A DNA stretch of 64,000 nucleotides from Actinomycetota bacterium (GTDB lineage Bacteria; Actinomycetota; Acidimicrobiia; Acidimicrobiales; Ilumatobacteraceae): positions 62,001-126,000 of the forward strand of contig WLIV01000002.1 of assembly GCA_009702045.1 (NCBI GenBank), read 5' to 3'. Both the position numbers and the translations under genes were made by a program. The notes under the pieces were generated by a model. It was not told the DNA's origin. It made no database searches and was given only the letters and a program-made list of their open reading frames with translations. Each line of letters starts with the position of its first letter. Position 1 is the stretch's first letter. Below are positions 34,917 through 44,033 of the stretch, piece by piece.

Positions 34917-36055
34917 CTGGGCAGCACCTCCTGGGCAACCACACGCGCACGGGCGTCGGCGGCCACGATGTCGTCCACCGTGGAATCGGCGCTGGGTTCA
35001 TAGCGCTCAAGGGTGGCTTCGTTGACTTCGGCAATCTGATGCCAGCGGATGCGACCTTGCAGGAACGCGTCGACTGCCACCTCGTTCGCCGCGCTCAGCC
35101 AGGCCGGCGCGGTGCTGCCCAGACGCCCAGCCGCGTAGGCGAGCGGGAGGCAGCGGAACGTGGCCGTGTCGGGCGGTTCGAAGTCGAGCCGACGAAGTGT
35201 GCTCCAATCAATACGCCCGAACGGTGTGCCGATCCGTGCCGGATACGCCAGCGCGTAGCCAATTGGGAGCCGCATATCGGGCATCGACAACTGCGCAATC
35301 GTGCTGCCGTCGGTGAACTCGGCCATCGAGTGCACCACGCTCTGCGGGTGCACCACGACTTCGATCAGGTCGTACGGCGTGCCGAACAGCTCGTGCGCCT
35401 CGATGACCTCGAGTCCCTTGTTCATCAGCGTGCTGGAGTCGATGGTGATCTTCGGCCCCATCTTCCAGGTGGGATGGGCCAGTGCCTGCTCGACGGCCAC
35501 CTCGGCAAGGTCGTCGGCCGTACGGCCACGGAACGGGCCCCCGCTGGCGGTGATCACCAGCCGCGACAGCTCACGGTCGGGGAACGCCGATGATCGCAAG
35601 CACTGGTGCACTGCGCAGTGCTCGCTGTCGACTGGAACCAGCTCGGCACCGGGAACCGAACGCAATGGCTGCACCACCGGGGCACCGGCGATCAAGCTTT
35701 CCTTGTTGGCCAACGCCAGTCGCTTGCCCGCCCGCAGTGTGCGCACCGTTACCTGCAGACCGGCGAAACCGACGACAGCGTTCACCACCACGTCGGCAGG
35801 CTGCACGAGGTCGGCGAAGTCGGCGACCACTTCCGCGAATGGCAGGGCCGCGGCGACCTCCGCGCGGCGCGACGGGTCGGCGACCGCGACCACCTGCGGG
35901 CGGAACTCGAGTGCTTGTTGGATCAGCACCTCGACGGAGGAGCCGACGCCGAGCGCAACGACCTCGTAGCGTCCCGCTTCCGCACGAACCACTTCGAGGG
36001 TCTGTGTGCCGATGGAACCGGAGGATCCGGCGATGGCGACGCGTACGGGACTCAT
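34913..36055 (-). CDS. dxr: 1-deoxy-D-xylulose 5-phosphate reductoisomerase
   Basis: 380 aa. NADPH-binding GSSGSIGTQTLEVV at the N-terminus; LANKESLIAGAP, VPVDSEHCAVHQCL and TASGGPFRG line the metal and fosmidomycin site; HPTWKMGPKITIDSSTLMNKGLE follows. It converts DXP to MEP, the committed step of this isoprenoid pathway, and lies two genes from ispG in one operon. The space to cdsA is 33 bases. Confidence 0.97.
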   Translation of the reverse strand: MSPVRVAIAGSSGSIGTQTLEVVRAEAGRYEVVALGVGSSVEVLIQQALEFRPQVVAVADPSRRAEVAAALPFAEVVADFADLVQPADVVVNAVVGFAGLQVTVRTLRAGKRLALANKESLIAGAPVVQPLRSVPGAELVPVDSEHCAVHQCLRSSAFPDRELSRLVITASGGPFRGRTADDLAEVAVEQALAHPTWKMGPKITIDSSTLMNKGLEVIEAHELFGTPYDLIEVVVHPQSVVHSMAEFTDGSTIAQLSMPDMRLPIGYALAYPARIGTPFGRIDWSTLRRLDFEPPDTATFRCLPLAYAAGRLGSTAPAWLSAANEVAVDAFLQGRIRWHQIAEVNEATLERYEPSADSTVDDIVAADARARVVAQEVLPR

Positions 36056-36088
36056 GACGTCAGAGAGTCTGTCAGCGCCGAGGCGGAG

Positions 36089-37504
36089 TTACTTGGCAGC
36101 CCAGGGCTGCAGGTACACCATCAGGAAGTACACCGCCGGCATGACGAACAAGAAGCCGTCAAACCGATCGAGCACGCCGCCGTGACCCTTGATGATCGAA
36201 CCGAAGTCCTTCACATCGAGGTTGCGCTTGAACATGCTCTCGGTGAGATCGCCGATCGGCGCCATGATCGCAATGGTGAGGCCCAGCAGCAGCAGGTGAC
36301 CCGTGGAGGGCCAGGTGTCGCTCTTGCCGGCCATCCCGATCAGCAACATCGCGCCGAGTGTCATCACAGCACCGCCGAGGAACCCCTCGACGCTCTTGTT
36401 CGGGCTGATCCATGGCCGCAGCGGTGTGCGCCCGACTGCGCTGCCCACGAACAATGCACCGACGTCGTTGGCGACCACACCGATGGCCAACAGGCACAGT
36501 GTGTCGGTGCCGATGTTGCGGCCGCCGGGAATGTTGGAGTACGCCAAGATGCCTGCGCCGAACGACCCGAGGACGCCGATCCAGGTGATACCCAGCGAGG
36601 TGATCGCCATGTTCGGCATCGGGTTCGAGTCGAGGCCTGGGGCGCCGACGAACGTGACTGCACATGCGGCGAAGGCGAAGAACACCACCAACGGCAACGC
36701 GCCGACTCCGTAGTGGTACACCGCTGCGGGTGCAGCGACACAGGCCATGATGCCGGGGATGAACGCTGGCTGATACCCCTTCTCGCGTACCCGGTCGAAG
36801 TACTCCACTGCGGCGAGTCCGAGCACGAGCACAACGATGACCGCCACCACCCAGGGCTTGGTCTTCAAGGCCAGAATGAACACGACTGCGAGCACCAGGC
36901 CAACACCGATGGCGGTGGGCATGTCGCGTCCCTTGGTGCCGCCGACCGACTTGCCGCGCGAACCACGGCCCGATGCGCCAGGCGCGCTGGGACGCATGGG
37001 ACGAGGACCACGCGCGCCGGGCTCACCCGGTCGCGGGCGGCGGGCCTGCGACATGGGTCGCGACATCGTGCCATCGGTGGGGTCGGTGCCGATCTGGATA
37101 CGACCGGGCTCGCGGCGCACCGGCGCAGGCTCTTCGAACGGAATCGGCTCGCCGAAGCGTGATTCCTCGTCCGCCGCTTCCGCCTCGAACACCGGTGCCA
37201 GGTCGTCGAGGTCGTCGAACGTTGCGTTCACCCGGGTCGGCTCAGGGTTGGTCGGCTCATCGCTCCACGCGGGCGCCTGCCCGGAGAAGGACGACCAGAC
37301 ATCGAGGTCTGCATCGGGCTCTTGCGCGCTCTGGAACACCTGTGGCATGTCACCCGTTGGCGGTTCCGTCCAATGCGGCAACGCGCCGGTGTCGTTGCCG
37401 AACGAGATGCGCCCACTGCGGTCGCTGCCTCCCTCATCGGCGAACAACGGCGGCCCGAAATCGTCGTCCTCATTTTCTCGCCTACGCCACGGATCGTCAG
37501 TCAT
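36089..37504 (-). CDS. cdsA: Phosphatidate cytidylyltransferase with long disordered N-terminal extension
   Basis: 471 aa. The catalytic domain is in the last 270 residues, with about eight helices and the CdsA signature SMFKRNLDVKDFGSIIKGHGG, DRFDG. It makes CDP-diacylglycerol from phosphatidate and CTP. The first 200 residues are acidic, then Pro/Arg/Gly-rich (MSRPMSQARRPRPGEPGARG, RPMRPSAPGASGRGSRG), absent from textbook CdsA but seen in some actinobacteria. ATG 37504 is retained because no good internal start precedes the first helix. Confidence 0.93.
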   Translation of the reverse strand: MTDDPWRRRENEDDDFGPPLFADEGGSDRSGRISFGNDTGALPHWTEPPTGDMPQVFQSAQEPDADLDVWSSFSGQAPAWSDEPTNPEPTRVNATFDDLDDLAPVFEAEAADEESRFGEPIPFEEPAPVRREPGRIQIGTDPTDGTMSRPMSQARRPRPGEPGARGPRPMRPSAPGASGRGSRGKSVGGTKGRDMPTAIGVGLVLAVVFILALKTKPWVVAVIVVLVLGLAAVEYFDRVREKGYQPAFIPGIMACVAAPAAVYHYGVGALPLVVFFAFAACAVTFVGAPGLDSNPMPNMAITSLGITWIGVLGSFGAGILAYSNIPGGRNIGTDTLCLLAIGVVANDVGALFVGSAVGRTPLRPWISPNKSVEGFLGGAVMTLGAMLLIGMAGKSDTWPSTGHLLLLGLTIAIMAPIGDLTESMFKRNLDVKDFGSIIKGHGGVLDRFDGFLFVMPAVYFLMVYLQPWAAK

Positions 37505-37546
37505 TGGGAAAAGCCTCCTCGATCATTGTCTGCTCGAACAGGTCGA

Positions 37547-38104
37547 TCAGACTTCCAGCAGCTCTTGCTCTTTGCGCCCGAAGGCCCTGTCAATCAACTC
37601 CACGTGCTCGTGCGTGATCTTTTCCAGTTCCTTCTCTGCGCGCTCGAGTTCGTCGGCAGAGATCGCACTGGCCTTCTCTGCGGCCTCGAGGTGCTTACGC
37701 GCATCACGGCGCACATTTCGTACAGCGATGCGACCGTCTTCGGACATGTGCTTGACGATCTTCACGTATTCCTTGCGCCGCTCCTCGGTCAGCGAGGGGA
37801 AGTTCAAGCGGATGACGACACCATCGTTGCTGGGGTTGATCCCCAGGTCGCTGTCGCGGATGGCACGCTCGATGGCGGGCATGGTGGCCCGGTCGTGCGG
37901 CTTGACGAGGAGCTGTCGGGCCTCAGGAACCTGGAAGCCGGCGAGCTGCAGCAGCGGAACGTGCGAGCCGTAGTACTCGACGAGCAACTTCTCTACGAGG
38001 GCAGGGGTTGCACGGCCAGTCCGCACGGTCGTGAACTGCGACTGCACGTGCTCAACTGCTTTGTCCATCTTCTCGAGCGCGTCGAGGATCGTTTCATCAG
38101 TCAC
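37547..38104 (-). CDS. frr: Ribosome recycling factor
   Basis: 185 aa from GTG 38104, the exact usual length of RRF. It splits post-termination ribosomes with EF-G. RTGRATPALVEKLLVEYYG, QLLVKPHDRATMPAIERAIRDSDLGINPSNDG and RRDARKHLEAAEK are hallmark segments. TACGAT (38111-38116) ends 6 bases upstream, indicating its own leaderless promoter inside the rpsB-tsf-pyrH-frr cluster. An upstream ATG at 38131 would precede that hexamer and is unlikely. Confidence 0.97.
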   Translation of the reverse strand: MTDETILDALEKMDKAVEHVQSQFTTVRTGRATPALVEKLLVEYYGSHVPLLQLAGFQVPEARQLLVKPHDRATMPAIERAIRDSDLGINPSNDGVVIRLNFPSLTEERRKEYVKIVKHMSEDGRIAVRNVRRDARKHLEAAEKASAISADELERAEKELEKITHEHVELIDRAFGRKEQELLEV

Positions 38105-38110
38105 GGCTTC

Positions 38111-38116
38111 ATCGTA
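38111..38116 (-). promoter_or_regulatory. Probable leaderless -10 hexamer of frr
   Basis: TACGAT on the minus strand, 6 bases before GTG 38104. The start it implies gives the canonical 185-residue RRF. Confidence 0.55.
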
Positions 38117-38158
38117 CCGACCCAAGAGCACGTGTGCCGTGCATAGGGACTCCCGCGC

Positions 38159-38884
38159 TTAGCGGTCGCAGATGATCGTGCCGACAGAATCACCGCGCAG
38201 GATCGCTTGCAGCGCACCCGGGCCTTCCATGTCGAACACAACGATCGGGATCTTGTTGTCGCGGCAGAACGCAATAGCGGTGGCATCCATCACCTTGAGG
38301 TCCTTCGTCATGACCTCGATGTAGCTCACCTCTTCGTACTTCTTGGCCGTGGGCACCAACCGTGGGTCGGCGTCGTACACGCCGTCGACTCCAGAATGCG
38401 TGCCCTTCAGCAGCGCATCTGCGTCGATCTCGGCAGCACGCAACGCGGCCGCAGTGTCGGTGGTGAAGAACGGGTTGCCAGTACCGGCGGCGAAGATGAC
38501 GACGCGGCCCTTCTCCAGGTGCCGCATGGCGCGCCGACGGATGTACGGCTCGGCGATGCGCGGCATCTCGATCGCGCTCTGCACGCGTGTGTCCTGTCCG
38601 TTGCGCTCGAGCGCGTCCTGCAGCGCGAGCGCGTTCATGACGGTACCGAGCATGCCGATGTGGTCGCTCTGTGTGGCGTCCATCCCGGTCATGGCACCCT
38701 GGCGACCCCGCCAGAAGTTGCCGCCACCAACGACGACGACGACGTCGACACCCATCTCCCGGACGGCGATGATCTCCTTCGCCGTCAGGTCGAGGGTGTC
38801 ACCATCAAGGCCATACCCAGACGGGCCGGCCAAGGCCTCCCCCGACGGTTTGAAGACGATGCGCTTCCACCGGGGGGAGGTCAT
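38159..38884 (-). CDS. pyrH: UMP kinase
   Basis: 241 aa amino-acid-kinase fold. RIVFKPSGEALAG (phosphate-binding Lys), VVVVGGGNFWRGR, MDATQSDHIGMLGTVMNALALQDALE and FAAGTGNPFFTTDTAAALRA are family-defining. It phosphorylates UMP for pyrimidine nucleotide supply. It lies 5 bases after tsf in the universal rpsB-tsf-pyrH-frr order. Confidence 0.97.
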   Translation of the reverse strand: MTSPRWKRIVFKPSGEALAGPSGYGLDGDTLDLTAKEIIAVREMGVDVVVVVGGGNFWRGRQGAMTGMDATQSDHIGMLGTVMNALALQDALERNGQDTRVQSAIEMPRIAEPYIRRRAMRHLEKGRVVIFAAGTGNPFFTTDTAAALRAAEIDADALLKGTHSGVDGVYDADPRLVPTAKKYEEVSYIEVMTKDLKVMDATAIAFCRDNKIPIVVFDMEGPGALQAILRGDSVGTIICDR

Positions 38885-38889
38885 GAGAA

Positions 38890-39678
38890 TCAGCCGATCT
38901 CGACTTGGGCGTACTTCACAACGGCGGCCGAGCCGATGAGCTGAGTGATGCTCAACTTGTCGTCCTTGGCGTACGGCTGCTCGAGCAGCGCAACATCCTT
39001 GAAGAAGCCGTTCAGGCGACCTTCGACGATCTTGGGCAGCGCCGCTTCCGGCTTGCCCTCGTTTCGGCTGAGGGCCTCGAGCGTGGCCTTCTCGTGGGCC
39101 ACGACGTCGGCGGGAACGTCGGCGCGGCTGAGGTACTTCGGACGAGCGAAGCCGATGTGCACGGCGACATCGTGAGCGAGCTCCTTCGTGGCGCCCGACA
39201 TTTCGACGAGCACGGCGTTGATACCGCGGCCACCCTGCTGGTGCAAGTAACTGTCGATCATGTTGCCGGCAGCGGCCTCGATGCGGATGACTTCGCCGAG
39301 CTCGATCTTTTCCTTCAGCGTGATCTTCAGGTCGTCGAGGATTGCCGCCCGCTCGGCCACTGCGGCCTCACCCTTGGCGACGACCAGCTTCACCAGTTCG
39401 GCAGCCTCGGCCTTGAACAGCTCACTGGAAGCGACGAAGTCGGTCTCCGACTTGAGCTTGACGATTGCGCCGACATTGCCCTCGATGAGCAGGGCCACGA
39501 GGCCCTGGGTGTTCTCGCGGTCGTCGCGCTTGGCGCTGGCTGCGAGGCCCTTCTCACGAAGCCACTGCTTGGAGGTTTCCATGTCGCCGTCGTTGGCCTC
39601 GAGGGCCTTCTTGGCGTCCATCATGCCCGCGCCAGTTGCCTGGCGGAGCGCCTGTACGTCCTTGGCGGTGAATGCCAT
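38890..39678 (-). CDS. tsf: Translation elongation factor Ts
   Basis: 262 aa. FTAKDVQALRQATGAGMMDAKKAL is the N-terminal UBA module, and the TDFVASSELF motif contacts EF-Tu. It recycles EF-Tu-GDP to GTP. The C-terminal coiled-coil region is short, as in other Actinomycetota. It lies 6 bases after rpsB. Confidence 0.97.
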   Translation of the reverse strand: MAFTAKDVQALRQATGAGMMDAKKALEANDGDMETSKQWLREKGLAASAKRDDRENTQGLVALLIEGNVGAIVKLKSETDFVASSELFKAEAAELVKLVVAKGEAAVAERAAILDDLKITLKEKIELGEVIRIEAAAGNMIDSYLHQQGGRGINAVLVEMSGATKELAHDVAVHIGFARPKYLSRADVPADVVAHEKATLEALSRNEGKPEAALPKIVEGRLNGFFKDVALLEQPYAKDDKLSITQLIGSAAVVKYAQVEIG

Positions 39679-39684
39679 TCTTGA

Positions 39685-40569
39685 TCAGCCTTCTGCCGGG
39701 GTTTCAGTTTCGGTGTCGGTGTCGGTGGCGACTGCAGCAGCCGCTACGCGAGCATCGCGCTCGGCCTGAGCAGCAGCTGCCTGACGGCGGGCGTCGGCCT
39801 GCGCGGTAGCGAAGGCAGCCTCGTCCTCAGCGGTGCGCTTGGCCACCGGGGCGGCCTGCGGGGCGGCCTGCGGGTTGCGCTTGTTGGCGATGTAGCGGCC
39901 CTCGAGCACGGCCTCGGCGATGACGTGGCACATCAGTGCGTTGGCACGGATGGCGTCGTCGTTACCGGGGATCGGGAACTGGATCACGTCGGGGTCGACG
40001 TTGGTGTCGACGACGGCGATCACCGGGATCTTCAGCTTGTTGGCCTCGGTGACGGCGATGTGCTCCTTCTTCGTGTCGAGCACGAAGATGGCGTCCGGGC
40101 GCTTGCCCATGTTGCGAATACCGCCGAGGTTCTTCTGCAGCTTCTCGAGTTCACGGCTGAGCAGGAGAGCTTCCTTCTTCGGCATCGCCTCGAACTCGCC
40201 GGCGATGCGCATGCGCTCGTACTCCTGCATCTTGGCGACGCGCTTGGAGATCGTCTCGAAGTTGGTGAGCATTCCGCCGAGCCAACGCTCGTTGATGTAG
40301 TGCATGTTGCACTTCTCGGAATACGTGCGCACGGGGTCCTGCGCCTGCTTCTTGGTACCGATGAAGAGAATCGTGCCGCCCTTGGCGGACAGATCGCGAA
40401 CGAACGAGTACGCGGCTTCAGCGCGCTGCATCGTCTGCTCGAGGTCGATGATGTAGATACCGTTGCGCTCACCGAAGATGAAACGCTTCATCTTCGGGTT
40501 CCAACGGCGGGTCTGGTGGCCGAAGTGAACTCCGGCTTCCAACATCTGGCGCATCGTGACGACAGCCAT
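39685..40569 (-). CDS. rpsB: 30S ribosomal protein uS2
   Basis: 294 aa. [22 protein letters not shown] and IIDLEQTM begin the protein; [10 protein letters not shown] and DTNVDPD follow. The last 50 residues are an Ala/Gln-rich acidic tail ([15 protein letters not shown]... ending TPAEG), longer than E. coli S2 and usual in this phylum. The ATG at 40569 has a strong AGGAGAGGA site (40579-40587) and a structured leader, unlike most genes here. Confidence 0.97.
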   Translation of the reverse strand: MAVVTMRQMLEAGVHFGHQTRRWNPKMKRFIFGERNGIYIIDLEQTMQRAEAAYSFVRDLSAKGGTILFIGTKKQAQDPVRTYSEKCNMHYINERWLGGMLTNFETISKRVAKMQEYERMRIAGEFEAMPKKEALLLSRELEKLQKNLGGIRNMGKRPDAIFVLDTKKEHIAVTEANKLKIPVIAVVDTNVDPDVIQFPIPGNDDAIRANALMCHVIAEAVLEGRYIANKRNPQAAPQAAPVAKRTAEDEAAFATAQADARRQAAAAQAERDARVAAAAVATDTDTETETPAEG

Positions 40570-40640
40570 GGTGTGTGCTCCTCTCCTGCGGTTGCGGTAC
40601 ACGTTCCCGAGCGCCGAGGCGACCGCAGGTGGGAACGTGC
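40570..40640 (-). promoter_or_regulatory. Structured rpsB mRNA leader
   Basis: Read on the minus strand, GCACGTTCCC (40640-40631) pairs with GGGAACGTG (40608-40600) over 9 bp, enclosing 22 bases with a small nested CGC/GCG stem. The Shine-Dalgarno AGGAGAGGA (40587-40579) follows 12 bases later. It is a candidate S2 autoregulatory leader; regulation itself is inferred. Confidence 0.5.
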
Positions 40641-40681
40641 GTGAGATTCGGCCGTTCGGGACGAACGACCGCCGATAGATG

Positions 40682-41182
40682 CTATCGGGCTGATCTCCCG
40701 GTCGCGACGCTGGCCGGGCACAGCAGATGGGTCGCCACAGGCCGCCGTGCGGTGCCGTCGCGGGGCACCAATCGGGCTGCAGCACGCCACTGTGCGAGCG
40801 ACGGGGTTGGGTCGACCGCCATGGCACCACGACGCCACCCGAAGTACAGCCGACCAGTGCTGTGCGCCACGATCTGTCCGCTTTGCACCCACTGCCCCTC
40901 ATGCACGACCAACGCGGTAACGAACCCGTACGTGGCCGCCAAACCGTCGGGCTGACGCACCACGACGTACCCGGTGCCGGCCACTCGCCCAGCGAACGTG
41001 ACCGTGCCGGCAGCCACGGCGGTGACCGGGGTGCCGGGCGACGTGACGTACTCGAGACCCCGATGGCCGGCGCAGTAGCGGCAGGCCGGCGCTCGGAACG
41101 GCACCGAAACGGGAGCCTGAACGGGTGGCGACAGGCAGCCACCGATGACCGACATCATCGCCACCACCAACGCGGCGATCAT
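40682..41182 (-). CDS. M23-like lipoprotein with degenerate active site
   Basis: 166 aa. The signal peptide [16 protein letters not shown] ends in a lipobox (IGGC). The LytM fold is visible ([46 protein letters not shown]) but zinc ligands are lost: the usual H...D is HRGLEY and the usual HxH is LYFGWR. It is therefore probably an inactive EnvC/NlpD-type activator or wall binder. It follows whiG by 22 bases and precedes rpsB; M23 genes are often found there in this phylum. Confidence 0.8.
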   Translation of the reverse strand: MIAALVVAMMSVIGGCLSPPVQAPVSVPFRAPACRYCAGHRGLEYVTSPGTPVTAVAAGTVTFAGRVAGTGYVVVRQPDGLAATYGFVTALVVHEGQWVQSGQIVAHSTGRLYFGWRRGAMAVDPTPSLAQWRAAARLVPRDGTARRPVATHLLCPASVATGRSAR

Positions 41183-41204
41183 GCCGCCGCGCCCGCGAGG
41201 AGGG

Positions 41205-41957
41205 TCAGGCGACGCCGGTGGCGCTGAGGCGCGAACGGAGGTGCAACACGGCTTTGGTGTGGATCTGCGAGACACGGCTCTCGGTGACACCGAGCACCGT
41301 GCCGATCTCGGCCAGGGTGAGTCCTTCGTCGTAGTACAGCGTCAGCACGAGTTTTTCCCGTTCGGGCAACCGTCGCACCTCCACCTTCACCAGTCGCTTG
41401 ACCTCGTTCTCCTCCACCACCGCGGAGGGCGAGTCGGGAACATCGCCGGTCAACGCTCGCGGTTCGGCACCGGCAACGAGGGCGCGGTCCAGCGGACCGA
41501 CGGTGGTGGACGCAATCGACGCCAGCCACTTCTCGAGCTCGGGTTTGGTGAGCTTCAGATGCTCGGCCAATTCCACATCGGTGGGTGCACGACCGTGACG
41601 GTGTTCCAGGTTTTGGAACGCATTCTCCACTTCGCGGGCCCGACTGCGCACCGAACGCGGCACCCAGTCGAGTGAGCGCAGACCGTCGAAGACCGCGCCG
41701 CGAATACGCGGTACCGCAAAGGTCTCGAACTTCACGCCGCGCTCGGGATCGAACCGCTCGACAGCATCGATGAGGCCGAACACGCCATAGCTGACGAGGT
41801 CGCCAGGATCCACGCTGCTGGGCAAGCCGGCACCGACACGACCAGCGACGAACTTCACCAACGGCGAATAGTGAACAATGATCCGGTCGCGCGCGACTGG
41901 GTCGCGACGATCGAACCAACGCTCCCAACACTGTTCGAGGTCGAGTTCGCCTCTCAT
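41205..41957 (-). CDS. whiG: RNA polymerase sigma factor, WhiG/FliA (group 3) family
   Basis: 250 aa. Region 2: [57 protein letters not shown]; region 3: [19 protein letters not shown]; region 4: [28 protein letters not shown]. Position between xerC and rpsB matches actinobacterial whiG, though no flagellar or sporulation genes are in view. ATG 41957 overlaps the xerC stop as ATGA. Confidence 0.9.
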   Translation of the reverse strand: MRGELDLEQCWERWFDRRDPVARDRIIVHYSPLVKFVAGRVGAGLPSSVDPGDLVSYGVFGLIDAVERFDPERGVKFETFAVPRIRGAVFDGLRSLDWVPRSVRSRAREVENAFQNLEHRHGRAPTDVELAEHLKLTKPELEKWLASIASTTVGPLDRALVAGAEPRALTGDVPDSPSAVVEENEVKRLVKVEVRRLPEREKLVLTLYYDEGLTLAEIGTVLGVTESRVSQIHTKAVLHLRSRLSATGVA

Positions 41958-42877
41958 GCCCGGGGGTGCGCTTCTGCGTAGGCGTCGCGCAACAGGTGGT
42001 TGCTGACGTGGGTGTATCGCTGTGTGGTGGCCACGTTTGCGTGACCCAACAGTTCCTGCACTGAGCGGAGATCGGCGCCACCGTCGAGCAGGTGCGTCGC
42101 AAACGTGTGTCGCAACGCATGCGGATGTGTGGGCCGCGGCGATCTGCGATCGATGATGCGCCGGACGTCGCGCGGGGTGAGGCGCACTCCGCGTTCGTTG
42201 CCGAACAACGCATCGCCGGCTTGGGCGGCCACCACATCGCGACGGAGTTGCAACCATGCGCGCAGCGACTGGACCGCAGGCTTGCCCAGCGGAACGCGCC
42301 GCTGCTTGGCACCCTTCCCCCACACCGTGGCTGCACCAGCAACGAGATCGAGCGAGGCGACGTCGAGACCGCAGAGTTCGGCGACGCGCATTCCACTGGC
42401 GTAGAGGGTCTCCAACACGGCGTCGTCCCGAAGCCTGCGCCACTCGGCCTCATCGGCCATCGGGGCACTCTCGAGAAGTGTCGAGATGTCGTCATGGTCG
42501 AGCACTCTGGGCAGTCGCCCGTCGCCAGCAGGTGCTCGCAGCGACACACTGGGGTCGCTGGCCAACGCACCTGTGCGGCGCTGATGCGCGAAGTATCGGC
42601 GGAGCGCGGAGACCTTGCGGGCAATGGTGCGCTTGGCGAAACCGTTCGTGGTGAGGGCCGCGACATACCGCCGAAGCACCAGGCGATCCACAGCATCTGG
42701 GGCACTGACATCCTGGGCGTGGGCCCAGTCGACGAAGGCGTGCACGTCGCTGCCGTAGGCGCTGACAGTGTGCTCGGAGCTATTGGTGAGCGACGACAGG
42801 AACGCATCCAGATGCCACGAAGCCAGCACCTCCGACGGCGCGGGCGAAGGCGCGAGAGACGAGCGGTGGCCAGGCAT
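41954..42877 (-). CDS. xerC: Tyrosine recombinase XerC
   Basis: 307 aa. N-terminal SAM-like core-binding domain ([20 protein letters not shown]), then the catalytic domain with Arg in [14 protein letters not shown], Lys in [40 protein letters not shown] (His and Tyr). It resolves chromosome dimers with XerD at dif. Housekeeping context (dprA upstream, whiG downstream) argues against a mobile integrase. ATG 42877 has TACTCT 8 bases upstream; an earlier ATG at 42952 is not supported. Confidence 0.92.
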   Translation of the reverse strand: MPGHRSSLAPSPAPSEVLASWHLDAFLSSLTNSSEHTVSAYGSDVHAFVDWAHAQDVSAPDAVDRLVLRRYVAALTTNGFAKRTIARKVSALRRYFAHQRRTGALASDPSVSLRAPAGDGRLPRVLDHDDISTLLESAPMADEAEWRRLRDDAVLETLYASGMRVAELCGLDVASLDLVAGAATVWGKGAKQRRVPLGKPAVQSLRAWLQLRRDVVAAQAGDALFGNERGVRLTPRDVRRIIDRRSPRPTHPHALRHTFATHLLDGGADLRSVQELLGHANVATTQRYTHVSNHLLRDAYAEAHPRA

Positions 42878-42885
42878 TGCCACAC

Positions 42886-42891
42886 AGAGTA
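42886..42891 (-). promoter_or_regulatory. Probable leaderless -10 hexamer of xerC
   Basis: TACTCT on the minus strand, 8 bases before ATG 42877, in the 28-base gap after dprA. Confidence 0.45.
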
Positions 42892-42905
42892 TTCGAAGAA
42901 CCTGC

Positions 42906-44033
42906 TCATAACGGTGAACCCACACATTCGAACCATCCGTCGGCCTGCGCAACCCACCCTGCGGACTCGAGTCGCGCGAGCCCCATCGCGACCTCCACGA
43001 GTCCGTGCCCCAGTGCTAACGCCACCCCATCGATGGTGCGCGGTTCGCGCTGCAGCTCGCGGTAGATCGGAATATCGTCGCCACGGGGTCGGGCCCGCAG
43101 ATCGGCCGGCACCAGTGCCGAGCGCCCGTGTTGGTACGACAGATGGATGAGTACATCGTCTGGCCCGGTGATGGGGATCGCTCCGTCCTGGATCAGGCGG
43201 TTCACCCCGACCGATGAACGTCGACCCACCGGACCGGGCACTGCCATCACCGGGATATCGCGTTCGATCGCGTCAGCGGCAGTGAGCAACGAACCACCTC
43301 GTTCACGCGACTCGACCACCAGAACCGCCTCCGACAGCGCCGCCACGATGCGATTGCGTAACGGGAATCGAAACGCCTCTGGCGGCGTGCCGGGCGGCGA
43401 TTCGGTGAGCAACAGCCCGCAGTCGGCCACTGCATTCCACAGATCTCTGTGCTCGCGCGGGTAGACGACATCGAGTCCGGATGCCACCACCCCGATCGGC
43501 CGCCCTTCCCCCTCGGCCGCCAGCGTGCCGTAGTGCGCGCAACCATCGATGCCGCGGGCCAACCCCGACACCACATGCACCCCTGCCGCGCCCAACCCAT
43601 GCCCGAGGTCGCGTGCCGCCTGCCGACCGCCGGCAGTGGCGTTACGGGTACCCACCACCGCGATCCGCCGACCGGCCAACAACCCGAGGTCGCCAAGAAC
43701 GAACAGCACCGGCGGCGGCAGTGGGTCGTGCAGTAGGCACCCTGGGTACGAGTGCGAACCCTGCAACACGACCTGGACACCAAGGTCGGAACAGTGCTGC
43801 CATACCTGTTCGGGCGGTCGCTCGTCGGTACATCGTCGCCACGCGGCGCGCACCTCCGAGCGCGCCAGCACCTGTGCGATCGGGCCGCGTGCCGGAGTGA
43901 CGCCACACGCGACCGCCCACGCTTCCTCCGGTGTGTGGTGGCGCAACAAGGCACCCATGCGGTTCACGCTCATGTTGCGGAAGCCCGCCAGCGCGGCAAC
44001 GTAGGCCTCGGGCGGCAGCAGTCCGGCGTTCAT
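42906..44033 (-). CDS. dprA: DNA-processing protein DprA
   Basis: 375 aa. The Rossmann core reads [41 protein letters not shown] and [14 protein letters not shown], with [35 protein letters not shown] as the ssDNA/RecA-loading segment. A C-terminal winged-helix follows. DprA loads RecA on incoming ssDNA. ATG 44033 overlaps the comM stop by ATGA, so they are coupled. Confidence 0.95.
   Translation of the reverse strand: MNAGLLPPEAYVAALAGFRNMSVNRMGALLRHHTPEEAWAVACGVTPARGPIAQVLARSEVRAAWRRCTDERPPEQVWQHCSDLGVQVVLQGSHSYPGCLLHDPLPPPVLFVLGDLGLLAGRRIAVVGTRNATAGGRQAARDLGHGLGAAGVHVVSGLARGIDGCAHYGTLAAEGEGRPIGVVASGLDVVYPREHRDLWNAVADCGLLLTESPPGTPPEAFRFPLRNRIVAALSEAVLVVESRERGGSLLTAADAIERDIPVMAVPGPVGRRSSVGVNRLIQDGAIPITGPDDVLIHLSYQHGRSALVPADLRARPRGDDIPIYRELQREPRTIDGVALALGHGLVEVAMGLARLESAGWVAQADGWFECVGSPL

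Noticed and set aside
41954-42877. Mobile integrase at the tyrosine recombinase gene
   Set aside because: Synteny with dprA, whiG and rpsB, no att repeats and no cargo genes identify it as housekeeping XerC.
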